From the NCBI GenBank assembly GCA_020049495.1, contig JAIFKU010000035.1, positions 1-64,000 of the forward strand: a stretch of 64,000 nt of DNA, read 5' to 3'. The stretch is from Accumulibacter sp. (GTDB lineage: Bacteria > Pseudomonadota > Gammaproteobacteria > Burkholderiales > Rhodocyclaceae). Below, piece after piece: positions 46,151 to 54,925 of the stretch. The notes under the pieces are model-generated. The model did not search any database. It saw nothing but the letters and a program-made list of their open reading frames with translations, and was not told the DNA's origin. Positions within the stretch are counted from its first letter, which is position 1; each line of letters begins with the position of its first letter. A program made the translations under genes and the position numbers.

Positions 46151-48730
46151 TCAGTGTTCTCCAAGATAGGCCTTAGCCAGTGCAGGATTACTGACGATTT
46201 CACAGGTCGTGCCGTGCGCCGCGACACACCCGCTTTCAAAGACATAGGCTTCGTCAGCCAGCGCCAGCGCGAGGGCGGCCATCTGATCGACAACGACCAG
46301 AGTCATACCCTCATCACGTAAATTCCGGAGCGCCTGAAACAGTTCTACGATGATTTTTGGCGCCAGGCCGAGTGACGGTTCGTCGAGGATCAATACGCGA
46401 GGTCTAGACATCAGCGCCCGGGCAATGGCCAGCATCTGTTGCTCCCCGCCGGACAACAGGCCGGCGCGTTGATGCAGACGCTCGCGCAGACGCGGGAACC
46501 GTTTCAGCATATCCTCTACCCGCGCTTCACGCCCTTCCGGACTTAGGAAAGCACCCAGACGGATGTTATCGAGCACGCTCAGTTCAGGGAAAACCTGGCG
46601 CCCCTCCGGAACCAGCACTAGACCGAGACTGACGATCTGTTCAGTGCTCATGTCTGAAATTTCGCTGCCCGCGAGATGGATGCTGCCCTGTACCGGTCGA
46701 TGCAGGCCGATCAAGCTGCGCATCAGAGTGGTTTTCCCGGCGCCATTGGCGCCAAGCAGCGCGACCGTATGACCGCTAAGGACAGACAGAGCGATCTCGT
46801 GCAGCACCGGTTCGGCCCCGTATCCCGTTGTCAATCCATCCACCGCGAGAACTACCGGGGCACTATCCGTCACTCTCGCCAATGAACGCTCATCCAGTGC
46901 AGTAGAGACCACTTCTCCGAGATAGGCTTTTTTCACTTCCGGGTTGTTCTGTACCTCGGCGGGCGTACCGCTGGCCAGGAATTCTCCAGCATCGATGACC
47001 ACCACGTGGTCGGACACTTCCATGACCAGCGCCATATCATGCTCGACCAGCACAACACCAATACCGGCATTGGCGATACGTCGCAGCAATACTGCCAGAC
47101 ACGCCTTGTCTTCACGTGACAGGCCGGCTGCCGGTTCGTCGAGCAGCAGAACGTCGGGATCGGTCGCCATTCCGCGCGCGATTTCCACCAGACGGCGATC
47201 AACGTGTGCCAATCCACTGGCTGGCTGTTTCAGGCGCCCTTCAAAACCACACCAGCGCAGCAGACGCGCAGCACGCCAGCGTGCTTTCTGCGAGCGCACC
47301 TGATAGTCGCTCAACAAAGCCCCCAGTTCACCGCGCGGCAAAGCCAGCGCCACATTATCAAGGACGCTCAAACTGCCAAAAAGCTGGGATGTCTGATAAG
47401 TCCGCGCGATTCCCAAGCGTGCGATCGAAAAGGCACTTTTCCCCTGCAATGCCACATCGTCGATTGAGATACGACCTTCGCTCGGAATGTAGAACCCGCT
47501 GAGCATGTTGATGACCGTGCTCTTGCCCGCGCCATTGGGCCCGATCAAACTGGTGATCGCGGCCGGCCGGACCGTAAAACTCAGGTCGGTCACCGCGCGC
47601 ACACCACCGAAATGCATGCTGAGTGCATCAGCACGAAGCGTCCGGCGTATGCGCCTTTCCAGATCAGGAACCGGCACGACATGTTCGAAAGACTCCGGGG
47701 TTCCGGTCAAGCGCCGGACAACAATGCTCCACAACTGCGTCAGCAAGCCAACGACACCATTGGGTGCCGACCACAGAACAACCAGAAGCAACACACCAAA
47801 AATCAATAGCCGCACATCTTCAAAACGAGCCAGCAGTTCGGGAAGAACCCCGACAATGATCGCACCCAGAACAGGGCCGAGCAAGGTTCCTGCCCCGCCA
47901 ATCATGACCACCAGCACAAACAGGATCGACTGGATAAATCCAAAACTGCTCGGCGTCACAAACCCGGACAACGGCGCATACAGTCCGCCGGCAAGGCCGG
48001 CAAGCATTGCCGAGACGACAAAGGCAACGGATTTAATGGCCAGCGGATTCAAGCCGATCGACTCTGAGGCAATCTCGCCATCTCGTACCGCCCTCAATGC
48101 TGCACCCCAGTTTCCGCGCGACAGCAGCGCATAAGCCAGCAGTGCCATCGCCGTAGCCACAATGGCAATCACCGCTATGGCCCGCTCGCCTTTGAGCAAT
48201 TCGCCCAGCGACGGTCCGACAATCCCCATGATGCCGTTCTGACCGCCGGTGATGCTGCTCATTTCGACCGTACTGTGCTCGACGATGAAGCCGAAGGCGA
48301 TAGTAACCATCGCCAGGTAAGGGCCTTTTACCCTCAACGAAGGAACAGCCAGCAAGGCACCGATCGCTGCGCATACTACGGCGGCCAGAGGCCATGCGCC
48401 CCAGAATCCGAAACCGGCGCGGGTCGTCAGAATGGCTACGACATACGCTCCGATGGCGTAAAAACCGACGTGCCCGAAAGAGACCTGTCCGCTCAAACCC
48501 ATCAGGATATTGAGCCCGATGCCAATCATGGCCAGCAAGGCGACATTGGCAAGAACAAAAACGTAGTAATTATTCAACAGCCCGGCCAGAGCGAGCAATC
48601 CGGCCAGGATGACCAGAGCCAGAGCAAGCTGCCAAGGACGCATCAATCCGGGCTGTACGGAAATAACCGGCTTCGCCTCTGATATGAATGCGGCCGCCTG
48701 GAGCGGGCTATCAGGATTCATGTCATTCAT
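46151..48730 (-). CDS. LivM-LivG-LivF triple fusion: branched-chain-type ABC permease plus two ATPases in one chain
   Basis: 859 residues without a stop. Residues ~1-330 are a LivM permease (GIGLNILMGLSGQVSFGHVG, FVLVVMIGGAGTLLGPVLGA). Residues ~365-620 are a LivG ATPase: Walker A GPNGAGKST (~394), Walker B VLLLDEPAAGL, VEHDMALVMEVSD. Residues ~635-859 are a LivF ATPase: GANGAGKTT (~658), LSGGEQQMLAIARAL (~757), LILDEPSLGLAP, C-terminal LAKAYLGEH. Neither junction has a Met or ribosome site where the ATPases would start, so this is a true fusion. The LivG signature is degenerate: LAHVDRRLVEIARG in place of LAYGQQRRLEIAR. The ATG overlaps the livH stop (ATGA). It should import the ligand of the LivK-like protein. 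Confidence 0.9.
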   Translation of the reverse strand: MNDMNPDSPLQAAAFISEAKPVISVQPGLMRPWQLALALVILAGLLALAGLLNNYYVFVLANVALLAMIGIGLNILMGLSGQVSFGHVGFYAIGAYVVAILTTRAGFGFWGAWPLAAVVCAAIGALLAVPSLRVKGPYLAMVTIAFGFIVEHSTVEMSSITGGQNGIMGIVGPSLGELLKGERAIAVIAIVATAMALLAYALLSRGNWGAALRAVRDGEIASESIGLNPLAIKSVAFVVSAMLAGLAGGLYAPLSGFVTPSSFGFIQSILFVLVVMIGGAGTLLGPVLGAIIVGVLPELLARFEDVRLLIFGVLLLVVLWSAPNGVVGLLTQLWSIVVRRLTGTPESFEHVVPVPDLERRIRRTLRADALSMHFGGVRAVTDLSFTVRPAAITSLIGPNGAGKSTVINMLSGFYIPSEGRISIDDVALQGKSAFSIARLGIARTYQTSQLFGSLSVLDNVALALPRGELGALLSDYQVRSQKARWRAARLLRWCGFEGRLKQPASGLAHVDRRLVEIARGMATDPDVLLLDEPAAGLSREDKACLAVLLRRIANAGIGVVLVEHDMALVMEVSDHVVVIDAGEFLASGTPAEVQNNPEVKKAYLGEVVSTALDERSLARVTDSAPVVLAVDGLTTGYGAEPVLHEIALSVLSGHTVALLGANGAGKTTLMRSLIGLHRPVQGSIHLAGSEISDMSTEQIVSLGLVLVPEGRQVFPELSVLDNIRLGAFLSPEGREARVEDMLKRFPRLRERLHQRAGLLSGGEQQMLAIARALMSRPRVLILDEPSLGLAPKIIVELFQALRNLRDEGMTLVVVDQMAALALALADEAYVFESGCVAAHGTTCEIVSNPALAKAYLGEH

Positions 48731-49605
48731 ACCTTGCGTACCTGAGCACGTCCAAAAAGCCCGTTCGGGCGCACCGCCAAGGCCACTATGACCACAGAAA
48801 AACTGATGATCTGGGTATAGCCGGAACCCAGCGTCGCCGCGATCACCGCTTCCATCAGTCCAAACAGAAGTCCGGCAACGATCACCCCCCAGGCACTGCC
48901 AATTCCGCCAAGGATGGCGACAGCAAACGCCTTGAGACCGAATACCGTGCCCATTTCGGAATGCACGTTCACCAGCGGCGCAATCAATGCTCCGGCCACG
49001 CCTGCAAATACGGCGGATAAGGCAAATGCACCGGCCACAATGCGACGTACCGGGATTCCCATCAAGCGTGAGGCGTCGCGGTTCTGCACCACCGCCAGCA
49101 TCGCCGTGCCCCAGCGGGTACGCCGTGAAAGATAGTGAACGCCTGCCGCCAGACATAAACCGACGACGGGAATGATGATCTGCAGGGGATAAACCCCGAG
49201 TCCGAGACCGCCAATTTCCAGCGGTGTTTGCGCTAGTGGGGAATGCAGGCTGCGCGGTTCCTTGCCAAAGGTAAACATCACCACGTTGTCGAGCACGATC
49301 CCCATCGCCACCGTGGCCATCAGCCAAGCGTCTGAACCACGCTTGACGAACGGGCGGACAGCGAGTGCCTCAACCAGCAAGCCATATGCCGCGCACAATA
49401 GCAGCGCCAGCATGATCGCCAGCCCTATCGGCCAGCCGAGGGTCTGTGCGAAAGCAAAGGTCAACACGGCCCCAAGCATCATCGAACTGCCCTGCGCGAA
49501 ATTCACGGTACCCGAGACCGCATAGGTAACGTGAAAGCCGAGGGCCATCAGTCCGTACATGCTGCCCAGCCCCAAGCCACTGATCAGCGCGGAAAGCACC
49601 AGCAT
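48727..49605 (-). CDS. livH: LivH-type ABC permease
   Basis: 292 residues, about eight helices; GSMYGLMALGFHVTYAVSGTV, NFAQGSSMMLGAV and FAVAILGGIGSAWGVIVAGL are classic LivH motifs. Partner of the LivM part of the fused downstream protein, to which it is translationally coupled. The substrate of this family is often an amino acid, but amides, urea and aromatic acids are also known. Confidence 0.92.
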   Translation of the reverse strand: MLVLSALISGLGLGSMYGLMALGFHVTYAVSGTVNFAQGSSMMLGAVLTFAFAQTLGWPIGLAIMLALLLCAAYGLLVEALAVRPFVKRGSDAWLMATVAMGIVLDNVVMFTFGKEPRSLHSPLAQTPLEIGGLGLGVYPLQIIIPVVGLCLAAGVHYLSRRTRWGTAMLAVVQNRDASRLMGIPVRRIVAGAFALSAVFAGVAGALIAPLVNVHSEMGTVFGLKAFAVAILGGIGSAWGVIVAGLLFGLMEAVIAATLGSGYTQIISFSVVIVALAVRPNGLFGRAQVRKV

Positions 49606-49700
49606 CAGGATCGCCTTTTACAAAGATAAGGTTGGAAAATGGGCAGCACCGGTAACCAGCTTGCGCTCGATACTGCCCACATATCTTCAGAAGTCGCTTT

Positions 49701-50888
49701 TCAGCGTGACGCCATCCCCACCGGCAGGATGTGGTTGTCACTGAAATAGGCCCAGACATAATCGTTTTCTGTCAGGGCATCATGCACCTCGGTACTGAAT
49801 GGCTTGACGTAGGTCTTGATCAAACCTTCATAGCGATCAATTTTGTAGAAACCCTGACGAACCGCATCACCCTCCGTTGAGCCAGCGTTGGCAATGGCCA
49901 GCGCCGCCAGTTGCATCGCGTCATAGGCGTTGGCTACCCCAACGGCAGGTGTGATGTCCTCAGCACTCTTGATTTCCGGGTATTTGGCCTTGAGCGCCTT
50001 GATCACCCGCTCACCCACCGCTGATTGCTTGCCGAAGAAGCTGTAGGTCTGGACAAAAGTCACGTTCTTTGCACTCGGTCCGGCAAGCTCGGTGAATCGG
50101 CCACCGGCTGGTCCCCAGTGCGAAACAATCGGCACTTTCCAGCCCATACGATCCAGAGACTTCACGACCTGGGCGGAGGGTCCGACATTGCCGACCATGA
50201 ATAGCACATCAGCACCCGCCATTTTCAACCGGGTCAGCTGCGGAACAACATCGACATCAGTGGCTTCAAATTTTTCAACACCAACGGCTTGCATATTCTG
50301 CGCGGAGAGTGCGGCAGTAAGCCCCTTCTCATTCGACTCACCCCAGGAGTTATTCACCAGAATCATTCCCGGCTTGGTGGCTTTGAAGGTTTTCTGAGCG
50401 TAATTCAGCATGCCCCTGTCGACAATTTCATCAACTGCCGAGACGCGAAATGCAAAATTCGGCGTTGTTCCGTTTTTGGTAATCGGCGTCCCCGCCGCCC
50501 AAGGCCCCATGAACGGGACCTTCTCCTGATTGGCCATGCGCACGATGGCTATCGACACCGGTGTGTCCAGCCCACCGAAAATCACCGCGACTTTTTCCTT
50601 GTAGATCAGCTCGCGTGCGGCAGTTACCCCTTTGGTCGGATTGCCTTCGTCATCGCGCCGAACGAGTTCGATCTTGCGTCCGCCAAGCAGGCCACCTTTG
50701 GCATTGATCTCGTCGATGGCCACGCTAAGGCCTCGTGTAATGGCCTCTCCGGAAAGCGCTGATTGCCCTGACAAGGCGGTCACCAGACCGATCTTGATCG
50801 GCTCGGCTGCCAACGCCGAAGGTATTGTGCAATAAGCAGTGGCGGCTATGACTGCCGCGAGAACGGTACGTCGGTTTTTACAAAACAT
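49701..50888 (-). CDS. livK: Branched-chain-type ABC substrate-binding protein
   Basis: 395 residues with signal peptide MFCKNRRTVLAAVIAATAYC ending at SALAA, then EPIKIGLVTALSGQSALSGE, the start of periplasmic type-I binding proteins. AYDAMQLAALAIANAG near the C-terminus also fits. A strong ribosome site (AGGAG) stands before the ATG at 50888; an upstream in-frame extension would bury the signal. First gene of the minus-strand unit; it defines the substrate, which cannot be read from sequence. Confidence 0.92.
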   Translation of the reverse strand: MFCKNRRTVLAAVIAATAYCTIPSALAAEPIKIGLVTALSGQSALSGEAITRGLSVAIDEINAKGGLLGGRKIELVRRDDEGNPTKGVTAARELIYKEKVAVIFGGLDTPVSIAIVRMANQEKVPFMGPWAAGTPITKNGTTPNFAFRVSAVDEIVDRGMLNYAQKTFKATKPGMILVNNSWGESNEKGLTAALSAQNMQAVGVEKFEATDVDVVPQLTRLKMAGADVLFMVGNVGPSAQVVKSLDRMGWKVPIVSHWGPAGGRFTELAGPSAKNVTFVQTYSFFGKQSAVGERVIKALKAKYPEIKSAEDITPAVGVANAYDAMQLAALAIANAGSTEGDAVRQGFYKIDRYEGLIKTYVKPFSTEVHDALTENDYVWAYFSDNHILPVGMASR

Positions 50889-51014
50889 GGTGCTTCTCCT
50901 AGGTGCGGTAAAAGGGGTGTGAGTCATTCCACACAGGAGCAAACGCACGATCCGTGCCAATGTTTGCAAAAACTTAAAATAATTGGCAACACTATGTGTT
51001 TACGTATGTCGCCA

Positions 51015-51030
51015 ATATGGCACGCCATAT
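51015..51030. promoter_or_regulatory. Candidate operator in the divergent promoter region
   Basis: Perfect 7-2-7 inverted repeat ATATGGC-AC-GCCATAT, about midway between livK and the NTF2-like gene. GntR/FadR-type regulators bind short palindromes, and a GntR/FCD gene ends the plus-strand unit, so this is a reasonable binding site for it. The region is AT-rich; exact -35/-10 boxes are not assigned. Confidence 0.5.
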
Positions 51031-51100
51031 GCTAACAAAACTCACACAGTGAAAATCATCCCGTTCTTGCACCGTCATTGTGCAAATCGAAAGGAATAAC

Positions 51101-51574
51101 ATGAATCGCGCATCAGATAAGTGCATCGAAAACATTCAAGACATAACTCAGCGCAGTGCCAAGCTCGTTGAGGAATATCTCCGCATTCTCATGATTCCTG
51201 ATCCACAAGGCGCCATGGCTTTCGTTTCCCCCGATCTGCAGATCCGTTTTACCGGTGGGCGTGAAATGCACTCGCCTTCCGATTGTGCCCAATTCAATTC
51301 ATCGCGCTACACCTGGGTCAAGAAGAAATTCGGCTGTACCGAAGTGGTTTCCGGCGCGTCCAATGAAGAAGCCGTGGTTTATATGATTGGTACGCTTTAC
51401 GGCGAATGGCTGGATGGCACCCCATTCAGTGGCAACCGTTATATTGACCGATACGTCGTCAAGGAAGGCCGGATTACCGAAATGCAAGTCTGGAACGACA
51501 GTGCGGAATGGCTTCTCGTCCGCGCCGGCCTGGCTGACGCATGGCCTTCGCCAATGGGAAACAGTCATGACTGA
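51101..51574 (+). CDS. NTF2-like (SnoaL-type) protein
   Basis: 157 residues. The pattern VEEYLRILMIPDPQGAMAFV, PDLQIRFTGG, YMIGTLYGEWLDGTPFSGNR and YIDRYVVKEGRITEMQVWND is that of the cone-shaped NTF2 fold. Such small proteins often sit with amidohydrolase and amidase genes of heterocycle breakdown, where some act as accessory subunits. AAAGGAA lies six bases before the ATG. Overlaps the next gene by 8 bases. Confidence 0.8.
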   Translation: MNRASDKCIENIQDITQRSAKLVEEYLRILMIPDPQGAMAFVSPDLQIRFTGGREMHSPSDCAQFNSSRYTWVKKKFGCTEVVSGASNEEAVVYMIGTLYGEWLDGTPFSGNRYIDRYVVKEGRITEMQVWNDSAEWLLVRAGLADAWPSPMGNSHD

Positions 51575-52472
51575 CGATCTTCGTTTTGGCCCGCTTCCCA
51601 CGCCAGGTCGCTTTCCTTACACTGCCATTGACAAGCGACAAGACTACAACTGGCCCAATGAGACGCGACTTGCGGTCTATATTGGCTTCAACATCGAGCA
51701 CTTCGCCTTTGCACAAGGACTGGGAGCTTGTATCGGGCCGGTATCGGCGCAGCCGGATGTACTCAATTACAGTTGGCGTGAATATGGCAACCGCGTCGGT
51801 GCATGGCGTTGCCTGGATGTCTTCAATCGCCTCGGGCTCCCGACCGGTGCACTGATCAATACAGCACTCTACGACCACTGTCCGGAACTGGTCGCAGCTT
51901 TCGCCGCACGCGGTGACGAGATCATCGGCCATGGTCATAGCAACGCCATGCGTCAGAGTGATCTCGGCGAAGAAGGAGAGCGCATTTTGCTCTGCCACTG
52001 TCGAGACCGAATCATCGAGGAAAGCGGCACAGCGCCCAGTGGCTGGCTGTCACCCTGGATTTCGGAAAGCACGGTAACCACGGATCTCCTTGCCGAAACA
52101 GGCTACCACTACACGCTCAACTGGTGCCACGACGACCAGCCGATACCCATGGCAACGCGAAACGGTACGTTGTGGTCAGTTCCCTATTCGCAGGAGGCGA
52201 ATGACATACCGATGATCATTGCCCGGCGAATGGATGGCAAGGACTTCGCCCAGCTGATTATTGACCAATTCGACGAGATGCTCGACCAATCGACGCGTCA
52301 GCCGCTGGTTTTGGGCATTGCACTGCACCCATACGTCATTGGGCAGCCTTACCGCTTGCGCCACTTCAGAAGAGCGCTGGAACACATTGCTTCGGCGCGT
52401 GATGCCAATAAAATATGGATGACGACACCAGGTGCCATCTGCAGGCATGTCGACCAACGGAGTGATCTTTGA
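51567..52472 (+). CDS. Polysaccharide deacetylase-family hydrolase (allantoinase PuuE-like group)
   Basis: 301 residues of the NodB/CE4 fold. Seen: LAVYIGFNIEHFAFAQGLG, GDEIIGHGHSNAM (metal His pair), GWLSPWISES, and HPYVIGQPYRLRHFRRALEH near the C-terminus. This subgroup is not a sugar deacetylase; related proteins include PuuE allantoinase and other ring-opening or amide hydrolases. No signal peptide, hence cytoplasmic. With the amidase and the GGT-family hydrolase it suggests stepwise hydrolysis of a cyclic or N-acyl compound (inference). Confidence 0.83.
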   Translation: MTDDLRFGPLPTPGRFPYTAIDKRQDYNWPNETRLAVYIGFNIEHFAFAQGLGACIGPVSAQPDVLNYSWREYGNRVGAWRCLDVFNRLGLPTGALINTALYDHCPELVAAFAARGDEIIGHGHSNAMRQSDLGEEGERILLCHCRDRIIEESGTAPSGWLSPWISESTVTTDLLAETGYHYTLNWCHDDQPIPMATRNGTLWSVPYSQEANDIPMIIARRMDGKDFAQLIIDQFDEMLDQSTRQPLVLGIALHPYVIGQPYRLRHFRRALEHIASARDANKIWMTTPGAICRHVDQRSDL

Positions 52473-52507
52473 ACCCATGAGCTCTCAGATCTGGCTCACT
52501 TTACTGA

Positions 52508-53728
52508 ATGAAAAGCATGAAAACACCTTGTGTATTGAACGACACCGTCGGCGCCTTCGTGCCACACGGCCATTTCACTCTATCACCATCACATGAAGGC
52601 CCTTTGAGCGGCTTGCGATTTGCCGCCAAGGATTTGTTCGATGTTGCCGGGCATCCCACGGGAGCAGGAAATCCAGACTGGCTGATATCGCACCCGCTGC
52701 CGGAAACGCACAGCCCGGTGATTGCACTTCTGCTTGAACAAGGCGCGGAGCTGTGCGGAAAAACTCTGACAGATGAACTGGCCTACAGCATTCATGGGCA
52801 TAACATCCACTACGGCATGCCGATCAACTCGGCAGCGCCCGAGCGCATTCCAGGCGGATCATCCTCCGGGTCGGTGGCGGCGGTTGCCGCACGCCTGGTT
52901 GATTTTGCCCTGGGAACCGACACCGGCGGATCAACGCGCGTTCCGGCAAGCTACTGTGGGGTATGGGGTCTGCGCACCACGCATGGCCTGCTCTCACGTG
53001 AAGGTCTGGTGCCCCTGCACCCGAGTTTCGATACCGTCACCTGGTTCGCCCATGAGCCGGATATTTTTGCCCGTGTCGCCGAAGTGCTGCTGCCCGTGTC
53101 AGACTTTGCGCCAAAGCGCGTGCTCTGCCTTGACGATGCGTGGCGGTTGGCCGACGACAGTTTCCAGTCAGCACTCGCTGCCGTCAGGAAAACACTGGCG
53201 GAGTTGCTGAACACTGACGCGGTGGATCAGCCAATATCCGCCACCTCGCTTGACGAATGGCGTCAGGTTTATGTCACGGCCGGAGCCTTCGAAGGCTGGC
53301 AAGTGCATGGGGCATGGATTTCAGCCCATTCCCCCAAATTTGCGCCGCCGATTACTGCCCGCTGGGAAGCCGCCGCAAAAATCACTTCACAACAATCCAC
53401 GACGGCCCAACTGCGCTGGGCTGAAATCCGGAAACACGTTCGTGGAATACTGGGAAGTGACACCGTTGCCATCCTGCCATCCGCCGCGAGTGTTGCCCCT
53501 TTACGCACGGCAGCCAATGCCACCATTGAAGAAACGCGGATTCGAACCATGCAGATTTGTTGTATTGCAGGGCTCTCCGGACTACCGCAGGTCAGTATCC
53601 CGATGACCGACCCGACAGGGTTGCCTGTCGGTATCTCTCTACTGGGCCCGGAGGGGAGTGATCGGGCACTGATTCGGCTGGCCACTCAATTGAAGTCAAA
53701 GCTTGATGTAGAATGCAAAATCATTTGA
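52508..53728 (+). CDS. Amidase signature-family enzyme
   Basis: 406 residues. The Ser-cisSer-Lys triad is visible: Lys in FAAKDLFDVAG, cis-Ser in PGGSSSGSVAAVAA and nucleophile Ser in GTDTGGSTRVPASYCGVWG. Shorter than GatA (about 480), like many catabolic amidases (AtzE/AtzF-type region). Either ATG at 52508 or the one three codons later could be used. Hydrolyses an amide to acid and ammonia; substrate unknown. Confidence 0.88.
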   Translation: MKSMKTPCVLNDTVGAFVPHGHFTLSPSHEGPLSGLRFAAKDLFDVAGHPTGAGNPDWLISHPLPETHSPVIALLLEQGAELCGKTLTDELAYSIHGHNIHYGMPINSAAPERIPGGSSSGSVAAVAARLVDFALGTDTGGSTRVPASYCGVWGLRTTHGLLSREGLVPLHPSFDTVTWFAHEPDIFARVAEVLLPVSDFAPKRVLCLDDAWRLADDSFQSALAAVRKTLAELLNTDAVDQPISATSLDEWRQVYVTAGAFEGWQVHGAWISAHSPKFAPPITARWEAAAKITSQQSTTAQLRWAEIRKHVRGILGSDTVAILPSAASVAPLRTAANATIEETRIRTMQICCIAGLSGLPQVSIPMTDPTGLPVGISLLGPEGSDRALIRLATQLKSKLDVECKII

Positions 53729-53772
53729 TCAACAATCCAGTCAATTTATGTCTTCAATCTCCGTTGTTTGCC

Positions 53773-54507
53773 ATGGCCAAAAATAGTTCTGAACTTCAGA
53801 ACGCCAGCTTCAAGAAACGCACAAAATTGACTGTCTCTGCCAATGATTGCGAGGAGGCGATCTACAAAACGATTTTCGAGAGCGTCATGACGCAGCGACT
53901 GAAGCCGGGTACCAAGCTGCCCGAGGCCTCACTCTGCGAACTGTTCAGCGCCAGTCGGGCAACCGTACGCAAAGTCTTGCAGAGTCTGGCGCACGACCAC
54001 ATCGTTGAACTTCGTCCCAATCGCGGAGCCAGCGTTGCCGCGCCAACCCCGGAGCAAACCCGTGAAATCTTCGAAGCGAGACGGATACTGGAATCGTCCA
54101 TTGTCCGACTCGCGGCTGTTAACGCCAAACGCTTAGACATCGCTACCTTGCGACAACGTCTTAAGCAGGAACATGCTTCGCTGGATCGCTTACCCCAACC
54201 CGAATGGGTGCGGCTCGCCAGTTCATTCCATCTGGCCGTGGCCGAAACGGCCGGCAATCCGATTCTCACGCACTATCTGATCGAACTGGTCTCGCGTTGC
54301 TCGCTGATCGTGGCATTGTATGAACCGCCTGGAAACGCTTCCTGTGAGCATGAAGAGCACAGCCGGATCGTCGATTACATCGAGCAGGGTGACGGAGACC
54401 GGGCAGCTCGCCTGATGGAAAATCATTTAAGCAACCTGGAGAAGAATGTCTTTCTCAATCCTGAAGAAGATGATCATTCACTTGGGCGAATGCTTGGATT
54501 GAAATAA
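53773..54507 (+). CDS. GntR-family regulator, FCD subgroup
   Basis: 244 residues. Winged helix: KLPEASLCELFSASRATVRK and VLQSLAHDHIVELRPNRGAS. The C-terminal FCD domain has EIFEARRILESSIVRLAA, FHLAVAETAGNP and EHSRIVDYIEQGDGDRAARL with the metal/ligand His residues. It probably controls the divergent units and senses a pathway acid. An upstream ATG (53713) overlapping the amidase end would add 20 residues; neither start has a strong ribosome site. Confidence 0.87.
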   Translation: MAKNSSELQNASFKKRTKLTVSANDCEEAIYKTIFESVMTQRLKPGTKLPEASLCELFSASRATVRKVLQSLAHDHIVELRPNRGASVAAPTPEQTREIFEARRILESSIVRLAAVNAKRLDIATLRQRLKQEHASLDRLPQPEWVRLASSFHLAVAETAGNPILTHYLIELVSRCSLIVALYEPPGNASCEHEEHSRIVDYIEQGDGDRAARLMENHLSNLEKNVFLNPEEDDHSLGRMLGLK

Positions 54508-54925
54508 CGACCGAGTAGTCTAGCCATCGTCCACTCAACCAGCTAACGCTATGTAGGCCCTAATACCCACTGGAGGAGAAGCTGTCGAATCAGAATGATT
54601 TATTGACCAAGGCCATCTTTTTGATGGACAACAGCTATTTCAGAGATAAAGACTCAACAACAGCTTAGACCGACCTGCCGTCTGTGAGTGGTCGGACAGA
54701 ATGACAGCTCCACTCTGATAACTGCCGTCTCACCCCTGTGAGCACGACCGGCCGGATTGGGTCGCTTGCGGAAATGAGGCCGAATACAAAACCAAAATTC
54801 AGACCCAGCAAGGTAAGCCTCGGAACAGGCCTATCCACCCTGGAGATGCTTGTTGATACCAACTGGTTTTGGCGCGAAACCGGCTCAGTTAACCGGAAAA
54901 TTCGAAAACCCGATTTGATTTTCCT
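54508..54925. other. Intergenic region, no gene seen
   Basis: About 420 bases between gntR and the convergent corA stop. It is AT-richer in the left part and has no frame with family features. It marks the right border of the accessory locus. No repeat or attachment-like direct repeat was found by eye. Confidence 0.5.

Noticed and set aside
22550-54830. Faint likeness between the intergenic sequences near 22560-22680 and 54660-54830 (both with GCTCCACTC)
   Set aside because: Agreement is limited to short words; not enough for a repeat family without a proper alignment.
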